From: CAWCTD01 sp963798455 | GTDB lineage: Bacteria > Acidobacteriota > Terriglobia > Bryobacterales > Bryobacteraceae | DNA: 64,000 bases | NCBI GenBank assembly: GCA_963798455.1 | Contig: CAWCTD010000003.1 | Span: 2,790,001 to 2,854,000 of the forward strand | Reading direction: 5' to 3' | Shown here: positions 55,040-63,911 of the stretch, piece by piece | How positions within the stretch are numbered: the stretch's first letter is position 1 | How the letters are laid out: every line of letters starts with the position of its first letter | Notes under the pieces: model-generated | Databases searched by the model: none | What the model was told of the DNA's origin: nothing | The model's input: the letters and a program-made list of their open reading frames with translations, nothing else | Translations under genes and position numbers: made by a program

Positions 55040-55065
55040 CGCAAACAGGCAGCAGGAGAAACTTC

Positions 55066-56226
55066 ATGTCAACCGGGAAATCGGGCTGGCTCATACTGGC
55101 CGCCATCTTAGCGATCCTCGTTTACGGAATGATCGCCTCCATGCTCGGCACCCTGCTGCCGAGCTTCAAGCTCACGCCGGAGGAGAGCGGGAATGTCGCC
55201 CTTGCCCAGGCTCTTGGCCTCATCATTGCATCGGTGTCGGTGGGACCGCTGATTGACAGGAAGGGCAAGAAGCCGGCCCTCCTGCTGGGTCTGGGAATGG
55301 CTGTGGTGGCGCTGTTCCTGTTGCCGAGCTCGGGCAGCTACTTTTCGAAGATGGCCCTCATGTTCCTGCTGGGACTCGGCGGAGGAATCATTGTGACGGG
55401 CTCCAACGCCCTGGCCGGCGACGTCAACGAAGCCCGCCGCGCTTCGACCTTGAACCTCCTGAACGTCTTCTTCGGAGTCGGCGGCCTGCTCACCCCGCTC
55501 ATCGCGGGCCGGCTCCTTTCAGGCAACGCCATCAGCCTCTGCTACCTGGTCGCGGCGCTGACCGGCCTCACCCTGCTGATCCACGTCGCCACATCCATGC
55601 CCGCCCCTAGCGGAGAGCGGGGATTCAAGTTCGCCGAGGTAGGCGTGGCGTTAGGGAGTCCGTCCCTGTACCTGCTGGCGCTGTTTCTCTTCCTTTACGT
55701 GGCCTGTGAGGTGGGAGTCTGGAACTGGCTGGCCAAGCACCTGATCGCGCAAGGCATCCCCGAGAGCCAGGCACTGACCATCCTCTCGCTGGGTTTCGCC
55801 CTGGGCTTGCTCATCGGCCGCGTCGTGGTGGCCCGCATCCTGACCCGCATCGCTGCGCCGAATGTGACGCTCGCCGCGGCAGTCCTGATGGCTGCTACCA
55901 CGTACCTTGTCCTGCAGACCGCGGATCCCTCGGTGGCATGGGTCACCGTCTTCTGCGCCGGCGTTGCCATGGCCCCCGTTTTCCCGACCACCTTGGCCAT
56001 GACCGCGGACGCCTTTCCAAAGGTCTCGGCCACCGCCATGGGCATTGTGATCACGTCCGGCTGGATCGGACTGGCGGTAAGTTCGAAAATCGTGGGAGCT
56101 ATCGCCGGCGGCGACGACACCCGCCTGAAGACGGCGCTGCTCGTGCTTCCCGGGTTCTCGTTGCTGATGGTTGTCGTCAACCTCATCCTCCGGCCGGTTC
56201 TGACCCGGGCGCGCCAGATCGCCTGA
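55066..56226 (+). CDS. Major facilitator superfamily transporter
   Basis: The 386-residue protein from the ATG at 55066 has GCAGGAG upstream. Twelve hydrophobic segments fit MFS. The loop 2-3 motif appears as GPLIDRKGKKPALLLGLG (residues about 61-78), and the first half ends near TGLTLLIHVATS. A central loop (PAPSGERGFKFAEV) separates the halves. It lies 26 bases after the oxidoreductase stop and so probably forms an operon. It resembles fucose-permease-like sugar transporters, but the substrate is not determinable. Confidence 0.88.
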   Translation: MSTGKSGWLILAAILAILVYGMIASMLGTLLPSFKLTPEESGNVALAQALGLIIASVSVGPLIDRKGKKPALLLGLGMAVVALFLLPSSGSYFSKMALMFLLGLGGGIIVTGSNALAGDVNEARRASTLNLLNVFFGVGGLLTPLIAGRLLSGNAISLCYLVAALTGLTLLIHVATSMPAPSGERGFKFAEVGVALGSPSLYLLALFLFLYVACEVGVWNWLAKHLIAQGIPESQALTILSLGFALGLLIGRVVVARILTRIAAPNVTLAAAVLMAATTYLVLQTADPSVAWVTVFCAGVAMAPVFPTTLAMTADAFPKVSATAMGIVITSGWIGLAVSSKIVGAIAGGDDTRLKTALLVLPGFSLLMVVVNLILRPVLTRARQIA

Positions 56227-56347
56227 GCCGGTCCCCCGAGCGGACATCACATTCCCAGAACCGGACACTGCTGTCTCTCGTACGTCCTTTTATGACAAGC
56301 ATATACAAATGGCATGCGACGTGCGTTCTGAAGGACTCGAAGCGGTT

Positions 56348-57022
56348 ATGATCCAGCTCAACAACCTCGAACGCTATTACGACGTTGGTAGTAGCAAGTT
56401 CTTCGTTCTGCGCCGCGTCACCATGCAGGTGAAGGAAGGCGAGTTCGTCACCATCATGGGGCCGTCCGGGGCCGGGAAGTCCACTCTTCTCAACGTCGTA
56501 GGGATGCTCGACAGCGGCTGGACGGGGGAATACTTTCTGGACGGGCACGCGGTCCACAAGCTCAAGCCCAAGGAGCGGATTGCGCTCAACAAGAGGTACG
56601 TCGGCTTCGTTTTCCAAAGCTACCATCTGATAGACAACCTCACGGTGTACGAAAACCTCGACCTGCCCCTCTCTTACCGGAACTTGAAGTCCTCCGACCG
56701 CGCCGGCATCGTGGCCGACACGCTGGACAGGTTCCAGATCGTCGCCAAGAAGGACTTGTTTCCATCGCAGCTCTCGGGCGGCCAGCAGCAGCTTGTGGCC
56801 GTCGCCCGGGCGGTCATCGCCAAGCCCAAACTCATCCTGGCGGATGAACCCACCGGCAACCTGCACTCCAGCCAGGGCCGCGAGATCATGGATCTGTTCA
56901 AGAAGCTGAATCAGGAAGGCACGACCATCATCCAGGTCACCCATTCCGACGCCAACGCGGCCTGCGGCGACCGGACCATCTACCTGCGCGACGGCTGGAT
57001 CGTGGATCAATCGAGGATCTGA
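56348..57022 (+). CDS. ABC transporter ATP-binding protein (MacB/LolD-like), first
   Basis: About 224 residues from the ATG at 56348. It has Walker A IMGPSGAGKSTLLNVVG, the Q-loop region FVFQSYHLIDNLTVYENL, signature QLSGGQQQLVAVARAV, Walker B PKLILADEPTGNL, and H-loop QVTHSDAN. The family members with this spacing drive MacB- or LolCDE-type export. Two bases separate its stop from the adaptor start. The longer frame to 56309 lacks a ribosome binding site. No permease is next to it. Confidence 0.92.
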   Translation: MIQLNNLERYYDVGSSKFFVLRRVTMQVKEGEFVTIMGPSGAGKSTLLNVVGMLDSGWTGEYFLDGHAVHKLKPKERIALNKRYVGFVFQSYHLIDNLTVYENLDLPLSYRNLKSSDRAGIVADTLDRFQIVAKKDLFPSQLSGGQQQLVAVARAVIAKPKLILADEPTGNLHSSQGREIMDLFKKLNQEGTTIIQVTHSDANAACGDRTIYLRDGWIVDQSRI

Positions 57023-57024
57023 CC

Positions 57025-58278
57025 ATGGACGTCCCACGAGAAGGAGCCGCTCGCAAGCGCCTGATCCGGCGGTTAGCCGCCGGAGCCATAGTGCTCACGG
57101 CGATCCCGCTGATCACGGTGGGCCTGTCCAGGCTCAAGCCCGCCGCCCCCGAAGTGGAGCGCGCCACGGTGTGGCTCGACACCGTCAAGCGGGGCCCCAT
57201 GGTCAGGGAGGTGCGCGGGCTCGGTTCCCTGGTGCCCGAGCAGATCCTTTGGATACCCGCGACCACGGACGGGCGAGTCGAGAAGATTTTGGAACTCCCT
57301 GGCGCCATGGTCAGGGCGGAGACGGTGTTGATCGTTCTCACCAATCCAGAGCTGGAGCTGGCCGCACTCGACGCCGAGTACGAAGTGAAAGCGGCCGAGG
57401 CACGATACAAAGATCTGCAAGTGCAGCTCGAAAGCCAGCGCCTGAATCAGCAAGCGGATCTCGTCAAGATCCAATCCGACTACCGCCAGGCGAAGCTTCG
57501 CGCCGACCGCGACAACAAGCTGGCCGACGCCGGCCTCATGATTGAACTGAATCGCCAGCTCTCGATCGCGGCCGCCGAGCAGTTGGATAACCGCCAGCAG
57601 GTCGAGAAGCAACGGCTCGACATGTCCGCACGTTCGGTCGACGCGCAACTGGCCGTGCAGAAGGCCGAGATCGACAGGCTGCGCGCGCTGGCTGGCATGA
57701 AGCGGAGCCAGGTCGCGGCCCTGCAAGTGCGGGCCGGCGCGAGCGGCGTGCTCCAGGAGGTTTCCGTCCAGGTGGGCCAGCGCGTCGGGGCCGGCACTAT
57801 CCTGGACAAAGTGGTTCAGCCGGAGAAGCTGAAAGCCGAATTGAAGATCCCCGAGACACAGGCCAAGGACGTTCAGATCGGCCAGAAAGTCCAAGTGGAC
57901 ACCCGGAACGGCGTCATTCCAGGCACCGTGTCGCGCATCGATCCCTCGGTCCGCGAAGGGACCGTGACCGTCGATGTCAGGCTGGGGGGCGTTCTGCCCG
58001 CGGGCGCGCGCCCCGATCTCAGCGTGGACGGGACCATCGAGTTGGAACATCTGGATAACGTCGTGTACGTGGGCCGTCCGGCGGCCGGGCAGCCCTCGGG
58101 AACCATCGGGCTGTTTCGCCTCAGCCCGGACGGCAAGGAGGCTTCGCGCACCAGCGTCAAGCTGGGGCGGGCTTCGGTGAGCACCATGGAAATTCTGGAA
58201 GGACTGCGGCCCGGCGATCAGGTCATCCTCTCCGACATGTCGCAGTGGGATTCTTACGATCGCATTCGATTGAAGTGA
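57025..58278 (+). CDS. HlyD/MacA-type efflux adaptor
   Basis: The 417-residue product has one N-terminal membrane segment (RRLAAGAIVLTAIPLITVGL, about 14-33). A lipoyl-like strand (VRGLGSLVPEQILWIPATTDGRVEKILELPGAMVRAETVL) and a long coiled-coil hairpin (about 115-220) follow. The second lipoyl half (QVRAGASGVLQEVSVQVGQRVGAGTIL) and beta-barrel (VDTRNGVIPGTVSRIDPS) come next. It links an inner-membrane pump to an outer-membrane channel. Here it lies between two ABC ATPases. Confidence 0.92.
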   Translation: MDVPREGAARKRLIRRLAAGAIVLTAIPLITVGLSRLKPAAPEVERATVWLDTVKRGPMVREVRGLGSLVPEQILWIPATTDGRVEKILELPGAMVRAETVLIVLTNPELELAALDAEYEVKAAEARYKDLQVQLESQRLNQQADLVKIQSDYRQAKLRADRDNKLADAGLMIELNRQLSIAAAEQLDNRQQVEKQRLDMSARSVDAQLAVQKAEIDRLRALAGMKRSQVAALQVRAGASGVLQEVSVQVGQRVGAGTILDKVVQPEKLKAELKIPETQAKDVQIGQKVQVDTRNGVIPGTVSRIDPSVREGTVTVDVRLGGVLPAGARPDLSVDGTIELEHLDNVVYVGRPAAGQPSGTIGLFRLSPDGKEASRTSVKLGRASVSTMEILEGLRPGDQVILSDMSQWDSYDRIRLK

Positions 58279-58285
58279 GCACGCC

Positions 58286-58990
58286 ATGCAACCATCTCAA
58301 GATACGTTGATCGAACTCGAGGGTGTAACGAAGGTGTTCTACACCGACGAAGTGGAGACTCACGCCCTGGCTGGGGTGCACCTCCAGATCCGCCGGGGGG
58401 AGTACCTCTCCATCGCCGGCCCGTCCGGCTGTGGCAAGTCCACCTTGCTCTCCATCCTTGGGCTGCTGGACTCGCCCACGGCGGGGCGCTACGTGCTGAA
58501 AGGACGCCCGGTGGAGAGCCTGAAAGCCTCCGAGCGCGCCCGCATTCGCAACCGCGAGGTCGGTTTCATCTTTCAGGCCTTCAACCTGATCGGCGACCTG
58601 ACAGTCTATGAAAACGTCGAGCTGCCGCTGACCTACCGCGGGATGCGGGCCGTCGAGCGCAAGAAGCGGGTGCTGGAGGCGTTGGAGAAGGTGGGCATGT
58701 CCCACCGCATGAAGCACTATCCTTCGCAGCTCTCCGGCGGCCAGCAACAGCGCGTGGCCGTGGCCCGCGGGCTGGGCGGCGACCCCTCGATCCTGCTGGC
58801 CGACGAGCCCACTGGCAACCTGGACTCGGTGAACGGCCAGGCCGTGATGGACCTCCTGAGCGGCCTGCACCGCCAGGGCGCGACCATCTGCATGGTCACG
58901 CACGATCCCCGCTACGCGGACTTCGCCGACCGCACCGTCCACCTCTTCGACGGCCGCGTCGTGGAAGAGAGCGTGGGTACCAGCGGATGA
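58286..58990 (+). CDS. ABC transporter ATP-binding protein (MacB/LolD-like), second
   Basis: This 234-residue protein has Walker A IAGPSGCGKSTLLSILG, FIFQAFNLIGDLTVYENVELPL, the signature QLSGGQQQRVAVARGL, Walker B LLADEPTGNLDSV and H-loop MVTHDPRYAD. It is more typical than the first ATPase, with LDS after the GN. Start eight bases after the adaptor. The two ATPases are clearly paralogous. No permease follows; the response regulator begins 50 bases later. Confidence 0.93.
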   Translation: MQPSQDTLIELEGVTKVFYTDEVETHALAGVHLQIRRGEYLSIAGPSGCGKSTLLSILGLLDSPTAGRYVLKGRPVESLKASERARIRNREVGFIFQAFNLIGDLTVYENVELPLTYRGMRAVERKKRVLEALEKVGMSHRMKHYPSQLSGGQQQRVAVARGLGGDPSILLADEPTGNLDSVNGQAVMDLLSGLHRQGATICMVTHDPRYADFADRTVHLFDGRVVEESVGTSG

Positions 58991-59040
58991 TCGCCGCCAG
59001 GGTTGACCCCGTGGTGGCGCTGAGATATGAATAGGTCTCG

Positions 59041-60405
59041 GTGACAAGCCCGCGCGCACCCCGCATCCTCATCGCTGACGACCAGGCGGACGTCCTGGAA
59101 GCCTTGCGCCTGTTGTTGAAGCCCGAGGGTTACGTTATTCGCGCCGTGTCTTCTCCAGCCGGCGTGCTCGCGGCCCTGGAATCCGGCGACTTCGACGCGG
59201 TTCTCATGGACCTCAACTACGCCCGGGACACAACCTCCGGCGCGGAAGGACTCGACCTGCTCACGCGCATCCGCGAGATGGACAGCACTCTCCCCGTGGT
59301 GCTGATGACCGCCTGGGGCAGCATCGAGCTCGCCGTCGAGGGCATGCGCCGCGGCGCGCGCGACTTCATCCAAAAACCGTGGGACAACGCCGGACTGCTG
59401 GCGACTCTGGCCACGCAGGTCGAACTGTCCCGGGCCCTGCGCCAGAGCCGGCGCCTCGAAGAGGAGAACCGCCTTTTGCGAGAGACCGGCCGCCCGGTCA
59501 TGATCGCGCAGGCCGCGGCCATGCAACCCGTGCTGCAACTGGTCGCGCGCGTCGGGCCCTCGGACGCCAGCGTTCTCATTACCGGCGAGAGCGGCGCCGG
59601 CAAGGGACTCATCGCCCAGGCGCTCCATGCCGCTTCGGCCCGGGCGGCCCAGCCTTTCGTCGCGGTGAATACCGGCGGGCTCTCGGAAAGCCTGTTCGAG
59701 AGCGAGTTCTTCGGGCACGTCCAGGGCGCCTTCACCGATGCCAAGACCGATCGCGCGGGCCGCTTCGAGCTGGCCGATGGCGGGACGCTCTTCCTGGATG
59801 AGATCGCCAACGTCCCCCTGAGCCAGCAGGCCAAGCTGCTGCGCGCCATCGAGACGGGCGAATTCGAGCGGGTCGGCTCATCCAGGGCCCGGCGTGCCGA
59901 CATCCGGTTGATCTCGGCCACCAACGCGGATCTCGCGGCCGACGTTGCCGCCGGCCGGTTCCGTGAGGATCTGCTCTTCCGGATCAACACGGTCGAGATC
60001 CGCGTGCCTCCCTTGCGGCAGCGCCGCGAGGACATCCCGCTGCTGGCGGCCCATTTTCTGGGACAGCACTCGGAACGCTACCGAAAGACCATCTCGGGCT
60101 TTGCCCCCGACGCCATGCAGCTTCTGATGACTCACCCCTGGCCGGGCAACGTGCGCGAGCTGGATCACGCCGTGGAGCGCGCCGTGCTGATGGCCCCCGG
60201 CAAGACCATCGGCGCCGACGATCTGATGCTCAGGAGCCCGCGGCAGAGCCCCGGCCGGCTGGAGGAGATGAGCCTGGAAGAGGTCGAGAGCTACCTGATC
60301 CAGAAGACGCTGGCGCGCTTCGGAGGGAACGTCAGCCGGGCGGCGGAGGCGCTGGGTCTCAGCCGCAGCGCCCTCTACAGGCGGCTGGAACGCCATGGCC
60401 TATGA
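59041..60405 (+). CDS. NtrC-family sigma-54-dependent response regulator
   Basis: The 454-residue protein starts at a GTG. It has a receiver domain with the phosphoacceptor D57 (AVLMDLNY) and an AAA+ domain with Walker A ITGESGAGKGLIAQ, the sigma-54 contact GAFTDA near residue 229, Walker B GGTLFLDEIAN and the arginine-finger region. A C-terminal Fis-type helix-turn-helix follows (FGGNVSRAAEALGLSRSALYRRLERHG). It activates sigma-54 promoters. The kinase overlaps it by four bases. It probably controls the adjacent ABC/HlyD genes. Confidence 0.95.
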   Translation: MTSPRAPRILIADDQADVLEALRLLLKPEGYVIRAVSSPAGVLAALESGDFDAVLMDLNYARDTTSGAEGLDLLTRIREMDSTLPVVLMTAWGSIELAVEGMRRGARDFIQKPWDNAGLLATLATQVELSRALRQSRRLEEENRLLRETGRPVMIAQAAAMQPVLQLVARVGPSDASVLITGESGAGKGLIAQALHAASARAAQPFVAVNTGGLSESLFESEFFGHVQGAFTDAKTDRAGRFELADGGTLFLDEIANVPLSQQAKLLRAIETGEFERVGSSRARRADIRLISATNADLAADVAAGRFREDLLFRINTVEIRVPPLRQRREDIPLLAAHFLGQHSERYRKTISGFAPDAMQLLMTHPWPGNVRELDHAVERAVLMAPGKTIGADDLMLRSPRQSPGRLEEMSLEEVESYLIQKTLARFGGNVSRAAEALGLSRSALYRRLERHGL

Positions 60406-61733
60406 GCGGCGGACGCCCCAGATTGCGGCTGAGCTATGAGTCGCGTCTGGCCCTGCTGGCCCTGCTGGGGGGCCTGCCGGCGCTGGTGGCGGCCTTGCTC
60501 CTGCTCTGGCTCGGAGACTACAGCGGGAAGGTGCGCTGGACGGTAGCCGTCTTCGTGGTGATGTTCTGGTGGGGGTGCGCCCACGCCCTGCGCGAGCGCT
60601 CCAGGCATCCGTTGCTGACGCTAGCCAACTTGCTTGCCGCCCTTCGCGAAGAGGACTTCTCCTTCCGGGCCCAGAGCGCGCGGCCCGACGACGCCCTCGG
60701 CGAGGTTTTCCAGGAAGCCAACGCGCTTAGCCGCACACTCCAGGAGCAAAGGCTCGGCGCCGTGGAGGCCACGGCTCTGCTTCGCTCCGTGATGAGCGAG
60801 ATCGACGTGGCCGTGTTCACCTTCGACGGCGGCGGCAAGCTGCGCCTGGTCAACCGCGCCGGCTCCGAGCTTCTGGCACGGCATCCACAGCAGTTGCTGG
60901 GGCGCACGGCCGGCGAGCTCGGGCTCGCGCGATTTCTGGAAGGCGAAACGGCTTCCGCCGTCCAAATGGCTTTTCCCGGCGGCTCCGGGCGCTGGGGGGT
61001 CCGTGTGAGCACCTTCCGCGAACACGGCCTGCCGCACCGGCTTCTGGTGCTCTCCGACCTCACTCGCACGCTCCGCGAAGAGGAGTTGCAGGCGTGGAAA
61101 CGCCTGGTGCGCGTTCTGGGCCACGAGCTGAACAATTCGCTGACGCCCATCCAGTCCATTGCCGGGAGTCTCCGGAGTCTGTTCAGCCGCCGCCCGCTGC
61201 CTGACGACTGGGCTGAAGACGCAGAGCGCGGCCTGGGTGTCATCGAGACGCGCGCCGAGGCGCTCGGCCGCTTCATGGCTTCCTACGCGCGGCTGGCGCG
61301 GCTTCCCGCCCCGAAGCCGTCGGAAGTGGACGTGCCGGCCTGGATCGAGCGCGTCGCCCGGCTGGAGACCCGGCTGCCTGTCCGGGTGGTCCCCGGCCCC
61401 GCCGCCGCCATACGCGCCGACCGAGACCAGTTGGACCAGCTTCTCATCAACCTGATCAGCAACGCCGCCGACGCATCGCTGGAAACCGGGGGCAGCGTCG
61501 CCGTGGGATGGGAGAAGACCAATGGCCGCCTGGAGATCTGGGTCCAAGACGAAGGCCCCGGCCTGGCGGACACCTCCAACTTATTCGTCCCGTTTTTCAC
61601 CACCAAGTCTCACGGCTCCGGCATCGGGCTGGTACTTAGTCGGCAGATCGCCGAGGCCCACGGCGGCGAACTGACCTTGGAGAACCGCAAGGCAGGTCCC
61701 GGCTGCGAAGCGCGTCTGCGTTTGCCGCTGTGA
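60402..61733 (+). CDS. Membrane sensor histidine kinase, NtrY-like
   Basis: The 443-residue kinase has two N-terminal membrane helices (about 17-37 and 44-65), a linker, and a PAS-like domain (DVAVFTFDGGGKLRLVNRAGSELL). The H box is VLGHELNNSLTPIQSIAGSL with the histidine near residue 241. The N box is LINLISNAADAS and the G boxes are QDEGPGLADTSNLF and SHGSGIGLVLSRQIAEAH. There is almost no periplasmic sensor domain, so it may sense membrane state. Coupled to the NtrC-type regulator. Confidence 0.93.
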   Translation: MSGGRPRLRLSYESRLALLALLGGLPALVAALLLLWLGDYSGKVRWTVAVFVVMFWWGCAHALRERSRHPLLTLANLLAALREEDFSFRAQSARPDDALGEVFQEANALSRTLQEQRLGAVEATALLRSVMSEIDVAVFTFDGGGKLRLVNRAGSELLARHPQQLLGRTAGELGLARFLEGETASAVQMAFPGGSGRWGVRVSTFREHGLPHRLLVLSDLTRTLREEELQAWKRLVRVLGHELNNSLTPIQSIAGSLRSLFSRRPLPDDWAEDAERGLGVIETRAEALGRFMASYARLARLPAPKPSEVDVPAWIERVARLETRLPVRVVPGPAAAIRADRDQLDQLLINLISNAADASLETGGSVAVGWEKTNGRLEIWVQDEGPGLADTSNLFVPFFTTKSHGSGIGLVLSRQIAEAHGGELTLENRKAGPGCEARLRLPL

Positions 61734-61857
61734 GGGGGGGCGCTCAAGAATCTTACGCACCTTGCCGATCTAGACGGCAGAGGATTGCTCAACCGAGGAT
61801 AGGCCGGCTGTAAGGCTGAGGAGAGACTGACTTGGTGGCGCCTCCCGGAGGCAGCTC

Positions 61858-63024
61858 ATGCTAAACACGCACCAAATCAAGATCTTGCTGATTGAAGACA
61901 ACCCGGGAGACGCCCGCCTGATCCGGGAGGCCCTGTTGATGGAGGGGGAAGCAGTCGAAGTGACTTGGGCGGATCGTCTGGCAAAAGGCTTGGAACAGTT
62001 AGACGACGGCTCGTTCGATGCCGTTCTGCTGGATCTTTCGCTGCCCGACAGCCGTGGCCTTGAGACTCTCGAACGGCTTCACAAGCACGCCCCGCGGCTG
62101 CCCGTTGTGATCCTCACGGGCCTGGACGACGAGGATCTGGCCCTGAGGGCGGTGGGGGAAGGCGCCCAGGACTACCTGGTGAAAGGCACCGTGAAGTCGT
62201 CCGTGATCCTGCGGATGCTGCGTTTCGCCGTCAACCGCAACAAGGCGGCGGCCGGCGTCACCGCTCGGCGTGCGCCAGGTAGGATCATCGGCTTCATGGG
62301 GGTGAAAGGCGGCTCCGGAACTACCGCCGTGGTCCTGAACGTGGCCGCCGCCCTGGCCCGCCAGGGCGAGAGCGTGGTGGCCATGGAGATGGGCCCTTAC
62401 CGTTCCGGCTTCTCCCTCCAGTTGCGCCTCTCGCCGCGGCGGGATATGGGGGATCTTCTCAAGCTCGACGCGGATCGGATCGACGCCATCGAACTGCGGA
62501 ACCATCTTGTGCTGGCGGAGTTCGGCGCGCAACTGCTCTTCGCTCCGCAGGATCTCCGGGAATCCGGCGAACCGGACCAGGCGCGTGTCGAGGCGCTGTT
62601 GCGCGCCGCGGCCGACTTGGCTTCCTTCGTGCTGCTCGATCTGCCCTCCTCGCCCTCCCCGGTCCACCAGGCCTGCGCCCGGTCCTGCGATCCGTTTCTT
62701 CTGGTGATGGAGCGGGAGCCCATTGGGGTCGCCGCGGGCAAGAATACCCTGCCTCTTCTTGGGTTCTGGGGGGTTGACAAGAACTGCCTGGGGACCGTGC
62801 TGGTGACCAAGAACCCCCTGTCCGCCTATGTGCCGCCTGCTCAAGTCGCGGAGGATCTCGGCTTTCCGGTGACCGCTGTGGTTCCGCCCGCGGCTGATGC
62901 GCTGGCGGCTGCCTGCAAGCTGGGGGCGCCGCTCCTGGTCACCGAGCCGGACAGTCTGCCCGCGGAGAGCCTGGGGCTGCTGGCTCAGCGCCTTGCGTCG
63001 CCGGTCCTGGCCGAGGTCGGGTAA
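61858..63024 (+). CDS. Receiver domain fused to CpaE/ParA-like ATPase domain
   Basis: The 388-residue protein has a receiver domain (KILLIEDNPGDARLI, phosphoacceptor D59 in VLLDLSLPDS, and K in LVKGT, residues 1-120). A ParA/MinD-like domain follows. The deviant Walker A reads GVKGGSGTTAVVLNVAAAL: the signature lysine (KGG) is kept, but the nucleotide-binding lysine that would follow G is T, as in CpaE-type pilus localisation proteins. There is no cognate kinase next to it except the NtrY-like one. A role in polar pilus or surface positioning is inferred. Confidence 0.85.
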   Translation: MLNTHQIKILLIEDNPGDARLIREALLMEGEAVEVTWADRLAKGLEQLDDGSFDAVLLDLSLPDSRGLETLERLHKHAPRLPVVILTGLDDEDLALRAVGEGAQDYLVKGTVKSSVILRMLRFAVNRNKAAAGVTARRAPGRIIGFMGVKGGSGTTAVVLNVAAALARQGESVVAMEMGPYRSGFSLQLRLSPRRDMGDLLKLDADRIDAIELRNHLVLAEFGAQLLFAPQDLRESGEPDQARVEALLRAAADLASFVLLDLPSSPSPVHQACARSCDPFLLVMEREPIGVAAGKNTLPLLGFWGVDKNCLGTVLVTKNPLSAYVPPAQVAEDLGFPVTAVVPPAADALAAACKLGAPLLVTEPDSLPAESLGLLAQRLASPVLAEVG

Positions 63025-63039
63025 CTCCCAGTCTCCCCG

Positions 63040-63480
63040 TTACTGCGCCGCGGCTCGCACCGCGTAGGAGCTGAGCACCTTCATGTAATTGGCGCGGCTG
63101 AAGGCGCCTGGGTCGGCCACGTTCTGGCGGCTCATGCTGCCCTGCATCTGCCGGATGGATTCGTACTCGTGCTCCTCCATCCAGGCCTTGAGGTCGGCCA
63201 GGATCGTCTCCAGGTGCTCGATGCCGTGCTTGAGAATGGCCGAAGCCACCATGGCCACGCGCGCGCCGGCCATCATCGACTTCAGCAGGTCCTGCGCCGT
63301 GTGCACGCCGCCGGTGATCGCCATGTCGGCCTTGACCTGGCCAAACAGCGTCGCCACCCAGTGCAGCCGCAGCAACAGCTCGTTCGGAGTGCTCAATCCG
63401 AGCGTCGGCTTCACGTCCAGCGTTTCCAGGTCGAAATCCGGCTGGTAGAAGCGGTTGAAATCGACGGTTCCCAGCGGGCG
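63040..63480 (-). pseudogene. Dihydroorotate-dehydrogenase-like protein, C-terminal part only
   Basis: On the minus strand the frame encodes GTVDFNRFYQPDFDLETL, KPTLGLSTPNELLLRLHW, GQVKADMAITGGVHTAQDL and KSMMAGARVAMVASAILKHG, the C-terminal third of the PyrD-like family (usual length about 330 residues). No start codon precedes it in frame: a TAG lies near 63534, beyond the point (about 63480) where similarity ends. The N-terminal two thirds are missing within the window. It could continue outside only if the gap is an insertion. Confidence 0.8.
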
Positions 63481-63499
63481 CTGTGAGGGATTTCCTGAC

Positions 63500-63584
63500 G
63501 ACCGCTTGGGTCCAAGCGGTTTTCTGAAGCGCTGCTATTCAAAACAAAGGAGTTCGAGCGAAACGACCGCTTGGGCCCAAGCGG
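63500..63584. repeat. Two REP-like palindromes
   Basis: ACCGCTTGGGTCCAAGCGGT at 63501-63520 (9-bp arms, mismatched centre) and CCGCTTGGGCCCAAGCGG at 63567-63584 (perfect 18-bp palindrome) share the core GACCGCTTGGGyCCAAGCGG and are 65 bases apart in start position. They lie at the truncated edge of the dihydroorotate-dehydrogenase-like gene. Only two copies are in this window. Confidence 0.75.
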
Positions 63585-63911
63585 AAAAGAGGGCAAGCCG
63601 CTCAAAGCGAGGCAACGCATGGCAAATGGTTCTCTCCCCACGTCCCAATGGTCGCACGAGGGTGGAGGGAAGTAGCTCCGGGAGATGACGGCAAGGGCCG
63701 GGAAGACCAATAGAATCAAGCAACAAGAAGAAGTGCGAGGAGTTGTGACCGGCTCGCGCTTGCACGTCGCCCGCCGACGCCAACATACCAGAACGCCGTC
63801 TGGGGGGGCGGCGATGGGCAGTTCCGCGAGTCGGGGACAATACACCCAGGTGGGTCGTCATCCTAAGCACAGCGCCGTTTTACGGCGATTCGTCCCAGGT
63901 ATGGGCTCGAT
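63585..63911. other. Non-coding stretch, nothing recognised
   Basis: I see no gene, RNA or repeat beyond the palindromes to the left. The open frames present are short, start without ribosome binding sites and translate to arginine/serine-rich low-information sequence. The palindrome-bearing region to the left suggests an insertion or deletion scar. Confidence 0.4.

Noticed and set aside
61734..61857. Possible riboswitch before the receiver-CpaE gene
   Set aside because: A small TGCCG...CGGCA stem is present, but the sequence matches no riboswitch class I know and the stem is short.
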